Source: Nitrospira sp.
Lineage (GTDB): Bacteria; Nitrospirota; Nitrospiria; Nitrospirales; Nitrospiraceae
NCBI GenBank assembly: GCA_029881435.1
Contig: JAOUMR010000009.1
Location: 1 to 59,767, forward strand
Direction of reading: 5' to 3'
Length of the DNA stretch: 59,767 bases
Below the pieces are notes generated by a model that saw only the letters and a program-made list of their open reading frames with translations, was not told the origin of the DNA and did not search any database. How positions within the stretch are numbered: the first letter of the stretch is position 1; every line of letters starts with the position of its first letter. Positions 44,728-53,895 of this stretch are shown one piece after another. Made by a program: the position numbers and the translations under genes.

Positions 44728-44769
44728 TTCGACGGCATCCGAGTCAATAACTAACTCAATGCCGTCGAA
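44728..44769 (-). terminator. Stem-loop after the porin gene
   Basis: TTCGACGGCAT and ATGCCGTCGAA form a perfect 11-bp stem 8 bases after the porin stop; the strand downstream reads AAATTATTTC. It looks like an intrinsic terminator with a weak U tract, or a simple mRNA-end stem. Confidence 0.55.
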
Positions 44770-44776
44770 TGAAATC

Positions 44777-46222
44777 CTAGAACGGCAACACTTGTTTCAC
44801 GTCCTCTTGCAACCTGACCAGGTCATACTTCAAGAGAAAATTAATCCTGAAGCCCTCACCCGACACATCGTTTTTGTTGACTCGTTGCCCCCACAGAAAT
44901 CCTCCACCGATCGTAATCCCTTCCGCGGGACTATACATAAGATTGCAATCGAGATACTGCGTTCTCTTGTAGGTATCGGCAGCAGAACTTTCTGTCGTAT
45001 TGACTTGAAGAAAGCCATAGGTCACGGTTGAGCGCCAGTGTGCATTCCAGAAATGTTGAATGGCAGCATAGCCTCCATACGCCGGCTGGGCTTTGAGGAG
45101 TCCCGAGGCGTCATAGCCTGCATCGAGATTGAGATTCTTAGGATCGATAAAGTACCGAGAGATCCCCTCACCGTAGACTACCTGAAATACGATATTGTCT
45201 CTCCCCCATAATCTCATCAAGCCTGATGCCATCACTCCGTATCCAAACACATGGTCCGATTGTCCGGAACTTGTGACACCACCGATCGAACGAAACAGCC
45301 CGGCGGTGTTGAAGTGGTAGTCATCGGTTTTATACCGATACCGAACCACAAAATCAGGAAGAGGACTGGTCGAAGAAACGGGCTGGGCAGTCACGGGATT
45401 AATCGAGGGGATGCGCGAAGAAGGCTGTTCGGCCGAAACAGAGACCGTCTGTCCTGTGGCCAGACGGTGCGTGTATCGCACCTGCGGATTGAACTGGAAG
45501 ATCCAGGAGTTCGGGCCGTTGAAGTCCGCGGTTTCAGGGATCACATCCGAATCGTGGAAGGTCGTCCAAGATTGTCCGACCAGAATGTTTCTTAACTGCG
45601 CGTAGAAGTGCCGCAGACGAAGCTCGGCACTATTTCCTGGGCCGACAAAGTCAATCTCGATATAGGTGCGCAAGACATCCCATTTGGTATCTGTCCGTGA
45701 TTCCAGGGTGAGGCGAGAGGCTCGTGCGGCCATATTGTAATTTGAGGTATCTAGGTTTGGGGTCGGTATCGATTCGGGCCTAAACTGGTTTGTATTCCCG
45801 AGCTGACTAAAATCGTAAATCGCATCGGTCCTGATGTACCCTCCTATCCGTATCATGGTGTGAGAATCAGGAACGCGGAAGAATCCGCGAAGGGCTGGAT
45901 CAAACGGAGCATTGTCCAGTCGAGCATCCGCGTATGCATCGTCGGTTACCAGCCCCCGTTCCCGATCGATGGCAGGAACGACCGTGTTGGTTCCCGATGA
46001 GAGCGGCTCAGCAGGCTGCGTTTCTTTTTTCTTGATGTCCTCGACTGATTGCTCCAGTTGTTTGACCTTGGCCTTCAACGCCTCTATCTCCGACTGTTGA
46101 GTTGATGGTTCCGGACCTTGAACCTCAGCGCCAGGCACCTGCCCCAATGCTGAAGCCGAAACATACGTCGTGGTTACGACGATGATAATCGTCTGTACGA
46201 TCATCAACTTCCATCTGCTCAT
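44777..46222 (-). CDS. DcaP-like outer membrane porin
   Basis: About 481 aa with a signal peptide (LMIVQTIIIVVTTTYVSASALG), a short coiled coil (QQSEIEALKAKVKQLEQSVEDIK) that is typical of the trimeric DcaP/porin N-terminus, then a beta barrel with IRIGGYIRTDAIYDFS, ASRLTLESRTDTKWD and YVVRYRY-type strands, ending in QVLPF with a terminal aromatic residue. Likely lets organic acids or anions into the periplasm; substrate unknown. AGGAG precedes the ATG. Confidence 0.87.
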   Translation of the reverse strand: MSRWKLMIVQTIIIVVTTTYVSASALGQVPGAEVQGPEPSTQQSEIEALKAKVKQLEQSVEDIKKKETQPAEPLSSGTNTVVPAIDRERGLVTDDAYADARLDNAPFDPALRGFFRVPDSHTMIRIGGYIRTDAIYDFSQLGNTNQFRPESIPTPNLDTSNYNMAARASRLTLESRTDTKWDVLRTYIEIDFVGPGNSAELRLRHFYAQLRNILVGQSWTTFHDSDVIPETADFNGPNSWIFQFNPQVRYTHRLATGQTVSVSAEQPSSRIPSINPVTAQPVSSTSPLPDFVVRYRYKTDDYHFNTAGLFRSIGGVTSSGQSDHVFGYGVMASGLMRLWGRDNIVFQVVYGEGISRYFIDPKNLNLDAGYDASGLLKAQPAYGGYAAIQHFWNAHWRSTVTYGFLQVNTTESSAADTYKRTQYLDCNLMYSPAEGITIGGGFLWGQRVNKNDVSGEGFRINFLLKYDLVRLQEDVKQVLPF

Positions 46223-46293
46223 TGGACTCCTGTTATGAACAGAAAAGGTCTCGCCCGTCTCGACGGCGCCGGTCAAGCGTCACAGCCCCACAT

Positions 46294-46497
46294 TCACCCG
46301 ATACTCTCCTCATAAGCGGCAGGTGGAATGCCGATTATCCATGAACGCTTCTGCTGCAATCGCGGATTCGCTGCTGTGGCGAGTATGGCAGGAAGGATAT
46401 CGCCCCACAGAGCTTCGGGACGCACCGAGCGATTCTGAATGACATACTGATCCACCAACCGTCCGAGCATGACATCACCGGTCAGCGCGATTCTCAT
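46294..46497 (-). pseudogene. CapA-family protein, N-terminal remnant
   Basis: Only the N-terminal MRIALTGDVMLGRLVDQYVI and ALWGDILPA are kept, which match the start of CapA/PgsA-type polyglutamate synthesis proteins. The rest of the 67-codon frame is unrelated and the usual 300 downstream residues are absent. A deletion or rearrangement has removed the gene body. Confidence 0.7.
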
Positions 46498-46643
46498 CGT
46501 TGCGACACGCGATGTGTCCCCTGCCGGAATCAGCCGGTCAGATACAAGGCGGCCACGACCTTGTGAGTCGCTCCGAGCCTGTCGAATTCAGCACCCGATC
46601 ATGCACTTGCCGGCTCTGAATTCATTGCCGTTCGATGATATTT

Positions 46644-47078
46644 CTAAGCCAGGGCCTGGATACGAATTTTCACGGCTTCGGGATCGCACACTCCCCGCAA
46701 TGACAGCGTTCGATCCGAGGTCCGCGAAGGAATGACCAGCGTGCCGATTCCAAAGAACTGCGCGACGAAGCCTTGCCGTATCGTCACTTCGCGGATATCA
46801 CGCAGGAGAATGGATTGAATCACGCGTCCCGTATAGCCGTTCCGCACGGTGATCTGCTCCCTCGTGAGTTCGTAGTGCACCCAGTGCCGCAGGACTGCGG
46901 CGCAGGCAAGCAGAATCCCAGCCCCTATCACCCACATCTCCCACCCACCCAGGCCAAATCTATGAAACAGCGCCGCACGGATGGCGGCGAGAGCGCTCAT
47001 GAGATAGAGCCAACTGAACTGTGCCCAGGAGGGAAAAGCCTCCCAGACCACGGATCGTTCCGGCTTCCGCTTGTCCAT
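46644..47078 (-). CDS. Bacterial PH-domain (DUF304-like) membrane protein
   Basis: 144 aa. Two membrane helices (FSWLYLMSALAAIRAALF, EMWVIGAGILLACAAVL) are followed by the bPH2-type domain HYELTREQITVRNGYTGRVIQSILLRDIREVTI with IGTLVIPSRT. Such small proteins sit in the inner membrane; function unknown. ATG at 47078 is preferred, another lies 18 bases upstream. Confidence 0.8.
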   Translation of the reverse strand: MDKRKPERSVVWEAFPSWAQFSWLYLMSALAAIRAALFHRFGLGGWEMWVIGAGILLACAAVLRHWVHYELTREQITVRNGYTGRVIQSILLRDIREVTIRQGFVAQFFGIGTLVIPSRTSDRTLSLRGVCDPEAVKIRIQALA

Positions 47079-47588
47079 GAGCTGCAATGTCCTCATTGCA
47101 CTGCCACTAGAGCCATTCCCGCTCTGCCTTGTTGGCCCGTTCGCCACACACGGCGCTGAGAGGAAGATCCACAAGAGAGTAGGCGCCGGAGTCAAGATTC
47201 GACAACGCTTTCCGCTATGTGGAGGAGCAATTGGAGTGCCGACAATTGTTTGATGACCTTTTGTGTGACCTCGCTTGATTTTTTACGGAACAAACTCGCC
47301 GACTTCGGATGACCACGGAATCTGGAATTTTTGGAGTAAAGAATTGCCGAGGTCTCACCGCTCTGGGAATCCATGTGTCCTTTCGCAACACCAGTGAGTG
47401 GAGCTTTGTGGCAGATTTCCTCAGTGAGGTTGCTTGCCGGCACCAACCGTTCGATTCAACCTTTGGTGTTTTCAACGACTTGCGCGCGTGTTCTTCATCG
47501 TGTTGCGTGGCGCTCTTCTTGCCAGGACTTAGGTACGGTTGGGAGATCCTGCACCGCATCATTGGTACAGAAAAGAAGGTGGTTTCTT
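47079..47588. other. Intergenic, no gene recognised
   Basis: A 510-base gap between divergent genes. The frames present on both strands have no motif or ribosome site; the sequence may hold the promoters of both neighbours. Confidence 0.45.
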
Positions 47589-47927
47589 ATGAGAACGAAC
47601 ACGTACGTGCTCGCTGTGGCTTTAGCATGTGGGTTGGCGAGCATCACAATTTCCGTCGCGAGTTCCACGGCAGAGACCATTCAGCGGACGATCCAGGGGA
47701 CAGTGGTCGCCACGAATGTTGACGTTGATCCACAGATCATCGTGGTGGAAGTTGTGCTCCCTACTGAGGAAGAACTCGTCGTCGGAGCTCGTGTGGCGAC
47801 AGATACGAAGATTATGAAGGGGAAACAGGCTGCTCAGTTCGCCGATATCCAAGTCGGTGAGAAGGCTGATATCACGTATCTGAAGACGCCTGACGGCTTG
47901 ATCGCTCGATCCATTCACGTTCGATAA
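47589..47927 (+). CDS. Small exported OB-fold-like protein
   Basis: 112 aa with a signal peptide (LAVALACGLASITISVASST) and a mature part of alternating beta strands: TIQGTVVATNVDVDPQIIVVEVVL, ARVATDTKIMKGKQ and KADITYLKTPDGLIARSIHVR (split at residue 20 of each). This resembles DUF5666-like exported proteins. AAGGTGG precedes the ATG. The pal-like gene follows 13 bases downstream. Confidence 0.7.
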   Translation: MRTNTYVLAVALACGLASITISVASSTAETIQRTIQGTVVATNVDVDPQIIVVEVVLPTEEELVVGARVATDTKIMKGKQAAQFADIQVGEKADITYLKTPDGLIARSIHVR

Positions 47928-47940
47928 TGAGGGAGGAGAA

Positions 47941-48537
47941 ATGATGTCGCCCCAGGTTCGTCGCCAGTATCACACGCTTGTGCTATGGCTGACTGTAGTC
48001 ATGATCGTCTCGGGCTGTAGCGGGCGGAAAATCGTGACCTCGACGGAGGATCAAGCGTTCCAGGCCGGTCCTCCTCCTGCACCTGTCGCAGAAGAGACGA
48101 AGGTCGTACCCCCAACAACTCCGGAAGAACCGGAGCTGCGTGTGGAGGAAGAGCCTGTTGCGCCGGTGACCCCGGTTCAACCATCACCTCCACCAGTCGA
48201 ACCACCGGTTGAGCTCTCGGATGTCTATTTTGATTTCGATCAGTATGCGATCCGCGCAGACGCGCAATCGACGTTGAAGCGCCTTGCTGGCCTGCTTACA
48301 TCGGAACTGACTCAAGAACTCGTGATCGAAGGTCACTGTGACGAGCGGGGCACCAGTGCCTACAACCTCGTCTTGGGAGAACGGCGCGCTCAGTCCGCCA
48401 AACACTATTTGGAGGATCACGGTATGACCGCGCCTCACATCCAAGTCACCAGTTATGGAAAAGAACGGCCCTTCTGCACCGAGCACAGCGAGGTATGCTG
48501 GCAATCGAACCGGCGTGTGCATTTCAGGAAGCCGTAA
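47941..48537 (+). CDS. pal: Peptidoglycan-associated lipoprotein (OmpA family)
   Basis: 198 aa. Lipoprotein signal ending VSGC (Cys26), a Pro/Glu-rich linker of about 55 residues, and an OmpA domain: VYFDFDQYAIRADAQSTL, LVIEGHCDERGTSAYNLVLG (NALGxxRA-like), ERRAQSAKHYL and a C-terminal WQSNRRVHF. Pal binds peptidoglycan and anchors the outer membrane, with TolB. No tol genes flank it, so it may be a second copy. GGGAGG precedes the start. Confidence 0.9.
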   Translation: MMSPQVRRQYHTLVLWLTVVMIVSGCSGRKIVTSTEDQAFQAGPPPAPVAEETKVVPPTTPEEPELRVEEEPVAPVTPVQPSPPPVEPPVELSDVYFDFDQYAIRADAQSTLKRLAGLLTSELTQELVIEGHCDERGTSAYNLVLGERRAQSAKHYLEDHGMTAPHIQVTSYGKERPFCTEHSEVCWQSNRRVHFRKP

Positions 48538-48614
48538 GCGGCATGATGGAACAACATCTCCCGCTCCAGTGGCGAGAAGTAACTCGTTTCAACCTATGCA
48601 TTAGGGAGGTTCTT

Positions 48615-49238
48615 GTGAAGCATCTACTTATGCCGCTCATCGGTGGGATGGGGCTCATCGCTCTCATTGGATGCGCAGGAACTGGTGGAGTGATTCCCTT
48701 GCAACTGCACGTAGCCCCAGCAGGCGCTAAGAAAATCGTGAAACCGGATGAACCCCTGAAGGTGGCCATCGGGGAATTCGTAGATGGGCGGAGGTCTCAA
48801 ACGGGCCTCGGGGTACGGAGCCACCTCTGGGGAGGCGTCAGTTATTTTGATGTCCCGGGAAACAAACCGGCCGAAACGGTCGCCCACCTGATGACCGACT
48901 ACCTCACAGCCAACGGATGGAACGTCTTGAAGGAGGGTAGCACCGAGCGCGCCGATGTCGTCCTGACAGGAAAGCTGCTTGAGCTGTTCGTCCATGCGAA
49001 AAGCCGAGTCGGCTTCACGGAGATGACGACCAAGACGAAGCTGGCCATTCAAGCAAAGAACTTGTCGGACGACAGCATCGTGCGTATGACGCTGAGCGGC
49101 GCAGGAGCTGAAGATGTCTTCTGGTTCGACCGGGAAGATCTGGAGAAGGTCGTCAACGAAGTCCTCACCGATAGTTTCAGCAAGTTGGGACAAGACACTA
49201 CTGTCGTGAATCGGATGCTCCGGCTCACAAACCCGTAA
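48615..49238 (+). CDS. YajG-like lipoprotein
   Basis: 207 aa starting at a GTG with AGGGAGG 6 bases upstream. The signal ends LIGC (Cys20). The mature part (PLKVAIGEFVDGR, HLMTDYLTANGWNVLKEGSTERADVVLTGKLLEL, EMTTKTKLAIQAKN) has the beta-alpha layout of the YajG/DUF799-type lipoproteins. Located downstream of pal, so probably in the outer-membrane group. Function unknown. Confidence 0.75.
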   Translation: MKHLLMPLIGGMGLIALIGCAGTGGVIPLQLHVAPAGAKKIVKPDEPLKVAIGEFVDGRRSQTGLGVRSHLWGGVSYFDVPGNKPAETVAHLMTDYLTANGWNVLKEGSTERADVVLTGKLLELFVHAKSRVGFTEMTTKTKLAIQAKNLSDDSIVRMTLSGAGAEDVFWFDREDLEKVVNEVLTDSFSKLGQDTTVVNRMLRLTNP

Positions 49239-49282
49239 GAAGACAACTTGTCACTCCTGAACGGGGAGGCCCAAAGGGTCTA

Positions 49283-49621
49283 GTGATGGGCATGATTACG
49301 GATCACGACATTTGCATGGCTGCAGCCACCAAGAACAAGCCCCCGTCCGAGATCACCGTGTGGGAAACGACGTCGGGGAAGGCCTACACCTGCCAGCCGA
49401 TCGACAACGTCCACACGGCTCTGGACATCATGAAACGGGAACGGGTCAGACGACTTCCAGTGATGGATGAGGAGGGGCTGTTCCAGGGGATCATCGCGAT
49501 GAACGATTTTTTCCTTGCGGCGCAGGAGGCGAGAGGAAGGAGCATCCCCGCGGTGGCATATGAGGATGTGGTGCACACGATGAAAACAATGAGTGCACAC
49601 CGGATCCTGGTCGGCACTTGA
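49283..49621 (+). pseudogene. CBS-domain protein, N-terminally truncated
   Basis: Begins inside the first CBS domain (GMITDHDICMAA) and then has an intact second one: PIDNVHTALDIMKRERVRRLPVMDEEG and IIAMNDFFLAA. The usual first 50 residues are missing; the frame upstream is open but not conserved. Start at the GTG of 49283 or ATG 49286. Could still make a single-CBS protein, though loss of the first half suggests decay. Confidence 0.6.
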
Positions 49622-49714
49622 AACCGTGTTGAAGTGTGAGTGCTGAGTCCTGAGTTACGGACCTGGAGTCATGTCACTCGGCACGCCCTCAACTCAGAAC
49701 CAGAAGAAACGTGT

Positions 49715-51442
49715 ATGTATCGTCGTGTTTTGGCGTTCGACTTCGACGGCACGCTTGCTGTCAACGGGGATGTCTCTCCCGAAGTTGAAGCGGCCCTGGA
49801 GGAATGCCGCGCAAACGGGTACGTACTCTTCCTCGTGACAGGGCGCCGCTATGAGACCGTCACGCTTGGCCATCTGAGGGAACTGTTCACCGGTATCGTC
49901 TGGGAAAACGGCGCAGTCCTAACCCACACCGCCAGCGGAGAAACCTACCTCCCCTTCGGCCAACTCGATGAGCGGCTGCTCAAGGCAATCGAAGAGGCAG
50001 GCATTCCGTTCGAGCGGGGGCTCGCCATCGGCGCCACTTGGACACCCCATGATCAAACCCTCTGGCGCATCCTCAGCTCATGCGGCAGCAGTGCCTCGAT
50101 CGAGTACAACAAGAGCGCCGTCATGGTTTTGCCACCAGGGGCGACAAAAGGTGCCGGTCTGGAGAGGCTCCTCACCCTCTGTGCTCTATCTCCGAGAAAC
50201 CTCGCGGCGTTCGGCGATGCGGAAAACGACCTCTCGATGCTGACACTCGCCGAGGTGTCGGTCGCGGTGGGCGATGCTGTCCCCGCTGTCATCGAAATAT
50301 CGGATGTGCTTGCCACAGCTCCCGGCCCTCAAGGCGTCCTTGAAGTCCTCAGAGAGTATCCATTAGGCGAAAAATTCCTCGACATCCCACTCAAACGCGA
50401 GCGCCCCATCTTGCTGGGGCAGACCGACTCCGGCACGGCAGTCAGTATCCCGGCAACGCGGTTAGCGGGTCGGAATCTGGGCGTGTTCGGCAATTCTGCC
50501 ACGGGTAAGTCGTGGATGGTAGGCCTCCTCGCGGAAGGACTCCATCACGATGAGTATCAAGTGCTGCTCATCGATCCCGAGGGAGACTTCCGCGGGCTGA
50601 GAGTCCTCCCTCGCTTCGTGTCGATCACAGGTGACCAGGCTTCGCTTCCCCCACCATCCGCAGTCGTCTCGCTCCTTGAGGAAGGAGGCGTGTCGTTGGT
50701 CCTCGATATGAGCCGGTATCCAATCGCTTCGCGCAGCCACTATGTAGCCGAGTTGCTCCGCACCCTGCGTCCCGTCCGGGAGCAAAAGTTTCGCCCCCAT
50801 TGGATCGTGCTGGATGAAGCGCAGGAAATCCTGTTTGAAGGCAGCGAGGTTTCCTCGTTGCTACGTCCCGTTCTGAACACGGGAGGATGGGCCTTTGTTT
50901 CTTATCGTCCCGATCGCCTCAGTGGTTCAGTCCTTGAATCTCTGAATCATCTATTGTTGACCCGGATCACGGACCACGCGATCTGGGATTGCCTGCGCAC
51001 CCATTGTGCCTCGTGCAACTTGCAAGGAGCGAGTCTCGATCAGATCCCGATGGGGAGTGCCCTGCTCTGCGGCGGCGACATCGTCCGCATGCGCCCCGCC
51101 ATTCGCCGAGTCCCCCATGTCCGTCACCTGTATAAATATCTCGATGTCCCGCTCCCACCCGGCAAACGATTCGCCTTTCGTACCGAGAAAGGTCACCTTG
51201 GTATCGAAGCTGCCAGTCTGTATGAACTGTCGCATCTGATCCCGACACTTCCCCTGGAGAGCTTGGAGTATCACGATCGGCGAGACGATTTTGTGAAATG
51301 GGCCGAAGGAACGCTTGGTGATGCAGGACTCACCTCACGCCTTCGTAAAGTGGCGAACCGACGCTATCAGGGAGAGGAACTCCGGCAGGCGCTCGAGCAC
51401 GTCGTGTCGTCTCACTACGATGAGGTCAGAAAGCTCCAGTAA
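49715..51442 (+). CDS. HAD phosphatase fused to HerA-like ATPase
   Basis: 575 aa. Residues 1-220 form a Cof-type HAD hydrolase: LAFDFDGTLA (nucleophile Asp), LFLVTGRR, SAVMVLPPGATKGAGL (Lys) and AAFGDAENDLSML. From about residue 250 a P-loop ATPase follows: GNSATGKSWMVGLLAEGL (Walker A), LLIDPEGDFRGL, WIVLDEAQEIL (Walker B) and a HerA/VirB4-like core ending with SGSVLESLNHLLLTRI. The C-terminal 150 residues are unlike other proteins I know. The two modules in one chain are unusual. Start ATG chosen where the HAD begins. Confidence 0.85.
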   Translation: MYRRVLAFDFDGTLAVNGDVSPEVEAALEECRANGYVLFLVTGRRYETVTLGHLRELFTGIVWENGAVLTHTASGETYLPFGQLDERLLKAIEEAGIPFERGLAIGATWTPHDQTLWRILSSCGSSASIEYNKSAVMVLPPGATKGAGLERLLTLCALSPRNLAAFGDAENDLSMLTLAEVSVAVGDAVPAVIEISDVLATAPGPQGVLEVLREYPLGEKFLDIPLKRERPILLGQTDSGTAVSIPATRLAGRNLGVFGNSATGKSWMVGLLAEGLHHDEYQVLLIDPEGDFRGLRVLPRFVSITGDQASLPPPSAVVSLLEEGGVSLVLDMSRYPIASRSHYVAELLRTLRPVREQKFRPHWIVLDEAQEILFEGSEVSSLLRPVLNTGGWAFVSYRPDRLSGSVLESLNHLLLTRITDHAIWDCLRTHCASCNLQGASLDQIPMGSALLCGGDIVRMRPAIRRVPHVRHLYKYLDVPLPPGKRFAFRTEKGHLGIEAASLYELSHLIPTLPLESLEYHDRRDDFVKWAEGTLGDAGLTSRLRKVANRRYQGEELRQALEHVVSSHYDEVRKLQ

Positions 51443-52208
51443 CTTCGTCGAGGAAGAGAAGCGAGCGCACGGTGGGCTTCTTATCTGAACTATGACCAGA
51501 CCTGACCGGACTCTACCGACCTCTCTTCTCAGCCCTCAGCGTACAGTTTTGGCAGAATCGGCGAACGACCCCAATAGGGACCTCAACCGATAGTGTCACT
51601 GGCGCCGTCGGGATGCCTCCCGGTTCGGCCTACGCTCCTTCGGGGAAAGAGCGTGGGCTGAAGGTGCTGGGGGGGGGCTGCAGTGTCTGGGGTTCTATGT
51701 GGTACTCCCTTGGAAGAAGATGAAGGGTTTGCAGGGGGGTAATTCGCCACTCACGCTAAGGTCATCCTTTCATGAGCGGGCATTCGAGTCGATCGTTTCC
51801 ATTCTTGTCTTGCTCATATTCGAGGTATTACGCAACCGTACATATAGAGATGATTCCTCGTACCCCTCCTCAATATAGACTTGTTCACGCATTCTCAATT
51901 CATTCCAGGGGCTCTTGGAACCAGGCTCATCGAGGCAACTATCCATCCTGCCACGCCTTCCCTTCCAACTGATCCAGGCATGCTCGTGCGGATCTCTGTG
52001 GGGACAAGAGCGACAGCCGTTCCTGCTTTGCTGACCCAAAACACCACAAGGCTCAGTGGTGTGGAGGCCCCACGCCCTGTTCGAGCGACGGATCCGCCCA
52101 TGGTTCTTCTGATCTCCTCTGGAGTTGTTCCGCTGGTGTGATCTGGCACTCATACTGCAATACGTTTGAGCGGGGCATTGCATCTCACATCACGCCAGGA
52201 GAGGCCCC
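51443..52208. other. Intergenic, no gene recognised
   Basis: About 770 bases with frames up to 138 codons on both strands, none with family motifs or ribosome sites. ACGCTC...GAGCGT near 51630 can pair. I cannot support a gene here. Confidence 0.5.
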
Positions 52209-52448
52209 ATGCTGACGCACCACGAGACCGATGATCGCGTGCTGGAAGTCATTGTGCGATCGCCAGACAGGATGCTCGATGAGGTGGCGCTTGAGTGCCC
52301 GGATCTCACGTGGAACCAGGTCTTCATCGCCATCGATCGTCTCAGTCGCGAGGGCACACTCTCACTGACGTCCAAAGGGCGAGGACTCTATACGGTGCGG
52401 CTTTCGAACCAGGCCCTCTACCAAGCGGGTCAGCCTGCTCACGATTGA
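52209..52448 (+). CDS. Small CP(D/E)LTWNQ-family protein B
   Basis: 79 aa with ECPDLTWNQVFIAIDRLSREG and SKGRGLYTV, the same motif line as the proteins at 39965 and 40856. An N-terminal LTHHETDDRVLEVIVRSPDR extends the shared strand. Purine-rich GGAGAGG precedes the ATG. It is 12 kb from its paralogues, on the opposite strand, which argues for spread beyond a tandem duplication. Confidence 0.72.
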   Translation: MLTHHETDDRVLEVIVRSPDRMLDEVALECPDLTWNQVFIAIDRLSREGTLSLTSKGRGLYTVRLSNQALYQAGQPAHD

Positions 52449-52739
52449 GACGCACGCGTCACCGGGACGAAGGAGAGGCCCCCCTCGCTGGAGGAGCGTC
52501 CCACGTGCATGGCGTCCTTGGGCCCCGAAGTCTGGGGTGTTGCTAGGCATAGGGCTAGGAGTCGGACCTCCACATGGCGAGCCTCAGAAGTACGGACCAA
52601 CCGGGTTGACGGAGGCGAGATCCCAATCTTTCAACCGGCCGCGGAGAGCGGGCGCAGCGACTCCCCCTTCTCCATCGAAAATGGTCCTTGACCGATCGGC
52701 TGCGGACGCGTAGAGCTGCAAGTAACCAGGAGGCATGCG

Positions 52740-52997
52740 ATGCCATTCAAGAAGAAGACTCCGAGTCCGATGAGACGATACCGCCCCCGCGGGCGCGCGA
52801 CGAAGACTGCGGCGAAGAACACGACGGAATCCGGGCTCAGCCTCCGGTTGGACGAGTTGACGGAGCGGATCGATATTGTGCTGCCGGAGGTGACAGCGCG
52901 GGTCGCGGCGCTGGAGCATCTGCTGCTAGAGCTGAAACTGTGCACGCACGACGACCTGCGTCGCGCGCGGCAGTTCGTGCGCGAACAGGAGGCGTAA
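52740..52997 (+). CDS. Hypothetical small coiled-coil protein, 85 aa
   Basis: Basic N-terminus (PFKKKTPSPMRRYRPRGRATKT) followed by a helix with LRLDELTERIDIVLPEVTARVAALEHLLLELK (split after residue 18) and a DDLRRARQFVREQ end. Unknown family. CAGGAGG lies before the ATG at a good distance. GC-rich; could bind nucleic acid by its basic part, as a guess. Confidence 0.6.
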   Translation: MPFKKKTPSPMRRYRPRGRATKTAAKNTTESGLSLRLDELTERIDIVLPEVTARVAALEHLLLELKLCTHDDLRRARQFVREQEA

Positions 52998-53379
52998 AGG
53001 ACCATGAGTGATCGGGGGCCTGAAGAGCTGGTAGTCGATGGCTGCACATCAGCCAGAGGCATGAGGTAAGGGGAAGCCCTTTGCCTGCGTTCATGGTCTC
53101 GACTGGCGCCGAGATAAGTGCTGAGTTAGACCGCTCACGTCTCAGAAGGAGCTGAGCGATGAATGGGCGGGGCGGAGCATCAAGAATCACGCTGCGCCTG
53201 GCGGTATGACCACCATTCCCCTCCGGATTGGACGTGGATCAGCAGGACAGGGATTGGCGCTCAATTCGCCGCGATACTCTGCGTGTACCGAGAGAGGGAA
53301 CAGCAGCCGTCATCGCGTTCTGTGGTGTGGTGGGGACACCGATGGCTCACTCCGCGCGTGAATGAAAGGACGGACGTCG
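52998..53379. other. Intergenic, no gene recognised
   Basis: About 380 bases ahead of groES. No CIRCE element (TTAGCACTC-N9-GAGTGCTAA) is visible and no coding frame convinces. Confidence 0.5.
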
Positions 53380-53694
53380 ATGAAATTACAACCGTTGCAC
53401 GATTGGGTCTTGATCCGGATCGGCAAACCGAGCGAGAAGAGCACCGGTGGCATTATCATCCCCGACAGCGTGCAAGAGAAACCGGAGGAAGGAGAGATCC
53501 TCGCCGTGGGGGCTGGCCGCTTCGTCGAGGACAAGGATTCGAAGGACAAGGTCAAGAAGAAGACCTTTGTGAAGACCGCCCTCAAACCGGGCGAGCGTAT
53601 CCTGTACGATAAACACGCGGCCAGAGAAGTGGAGGGCGATGATGAAGAGTTGGTGCTCGTTCGTGAAGAGGATGTCTTGGGCTATCTTCCGTAA
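53380..53694 (+). CDS. groES: Co-chaperonin GroES
   Basis: 104 aa, the normal 10-kDa length: KLQPLHDWVLIRIGKPSEKSTGGIIIPDSVQEKPEEGEILAVG (mobile loop around residue 20-30), LKPGERILYDKHAAREVEGDDEELVLVREEDVLGYL. It caps GroEL. No groEL follows, so this is a solitary copy, which could be an extra GroES. ATG chosen at the conserved start. Confidence 0.92.
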   Translation: MKLQPLHDWVLIRIGKPSEKSTGGIIIPDSVQEKPEEGEILAVGAGRFVEDKDSKDKVKKKTFVKTALKPGERILYDKHAAREVEGDDEELVLVREEDVLGYLP

Positions 53695-53895
53695 TTGGCA
53701 TGCTTCACAGAAAGACGAAGGCACTCACATCGGGGCCTGACTTCACCCTCAGACATCTGACGCTGACCCCGATTTCTGCCTCGTCGTGTGAGCACGGCAG
53801 GCGGTGTCAGAACGTGGCCGAACAACAAGCCTGGCAGGAAGACCATCCGATCACGGACCGGCCGGCCAACAGCACAACGGTCCAGGAGCACGATC

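Noticed and set aside
47215-47562. Minus-strand frame of 115 codons between the PH-domain and exported OB-fold genes
   Set aside because: Ser/Arg-rich with no motif, and no ribosome site; the DNA looks like an intergenic region with divergent promoters.
51770-52183. Minus-strand frame of 137 codons in the gap after the HAD-ATPase gene
   Set aside because: Starts far from any Shine-Dalgarno site, has no conserved sequence, and competes with equally long frames on the other strand.
53000-53379. CIRCE operator ahead of groES
   Set aside because: The TTAGCACTC/GAGTGCTAA inverted repeat is not present.
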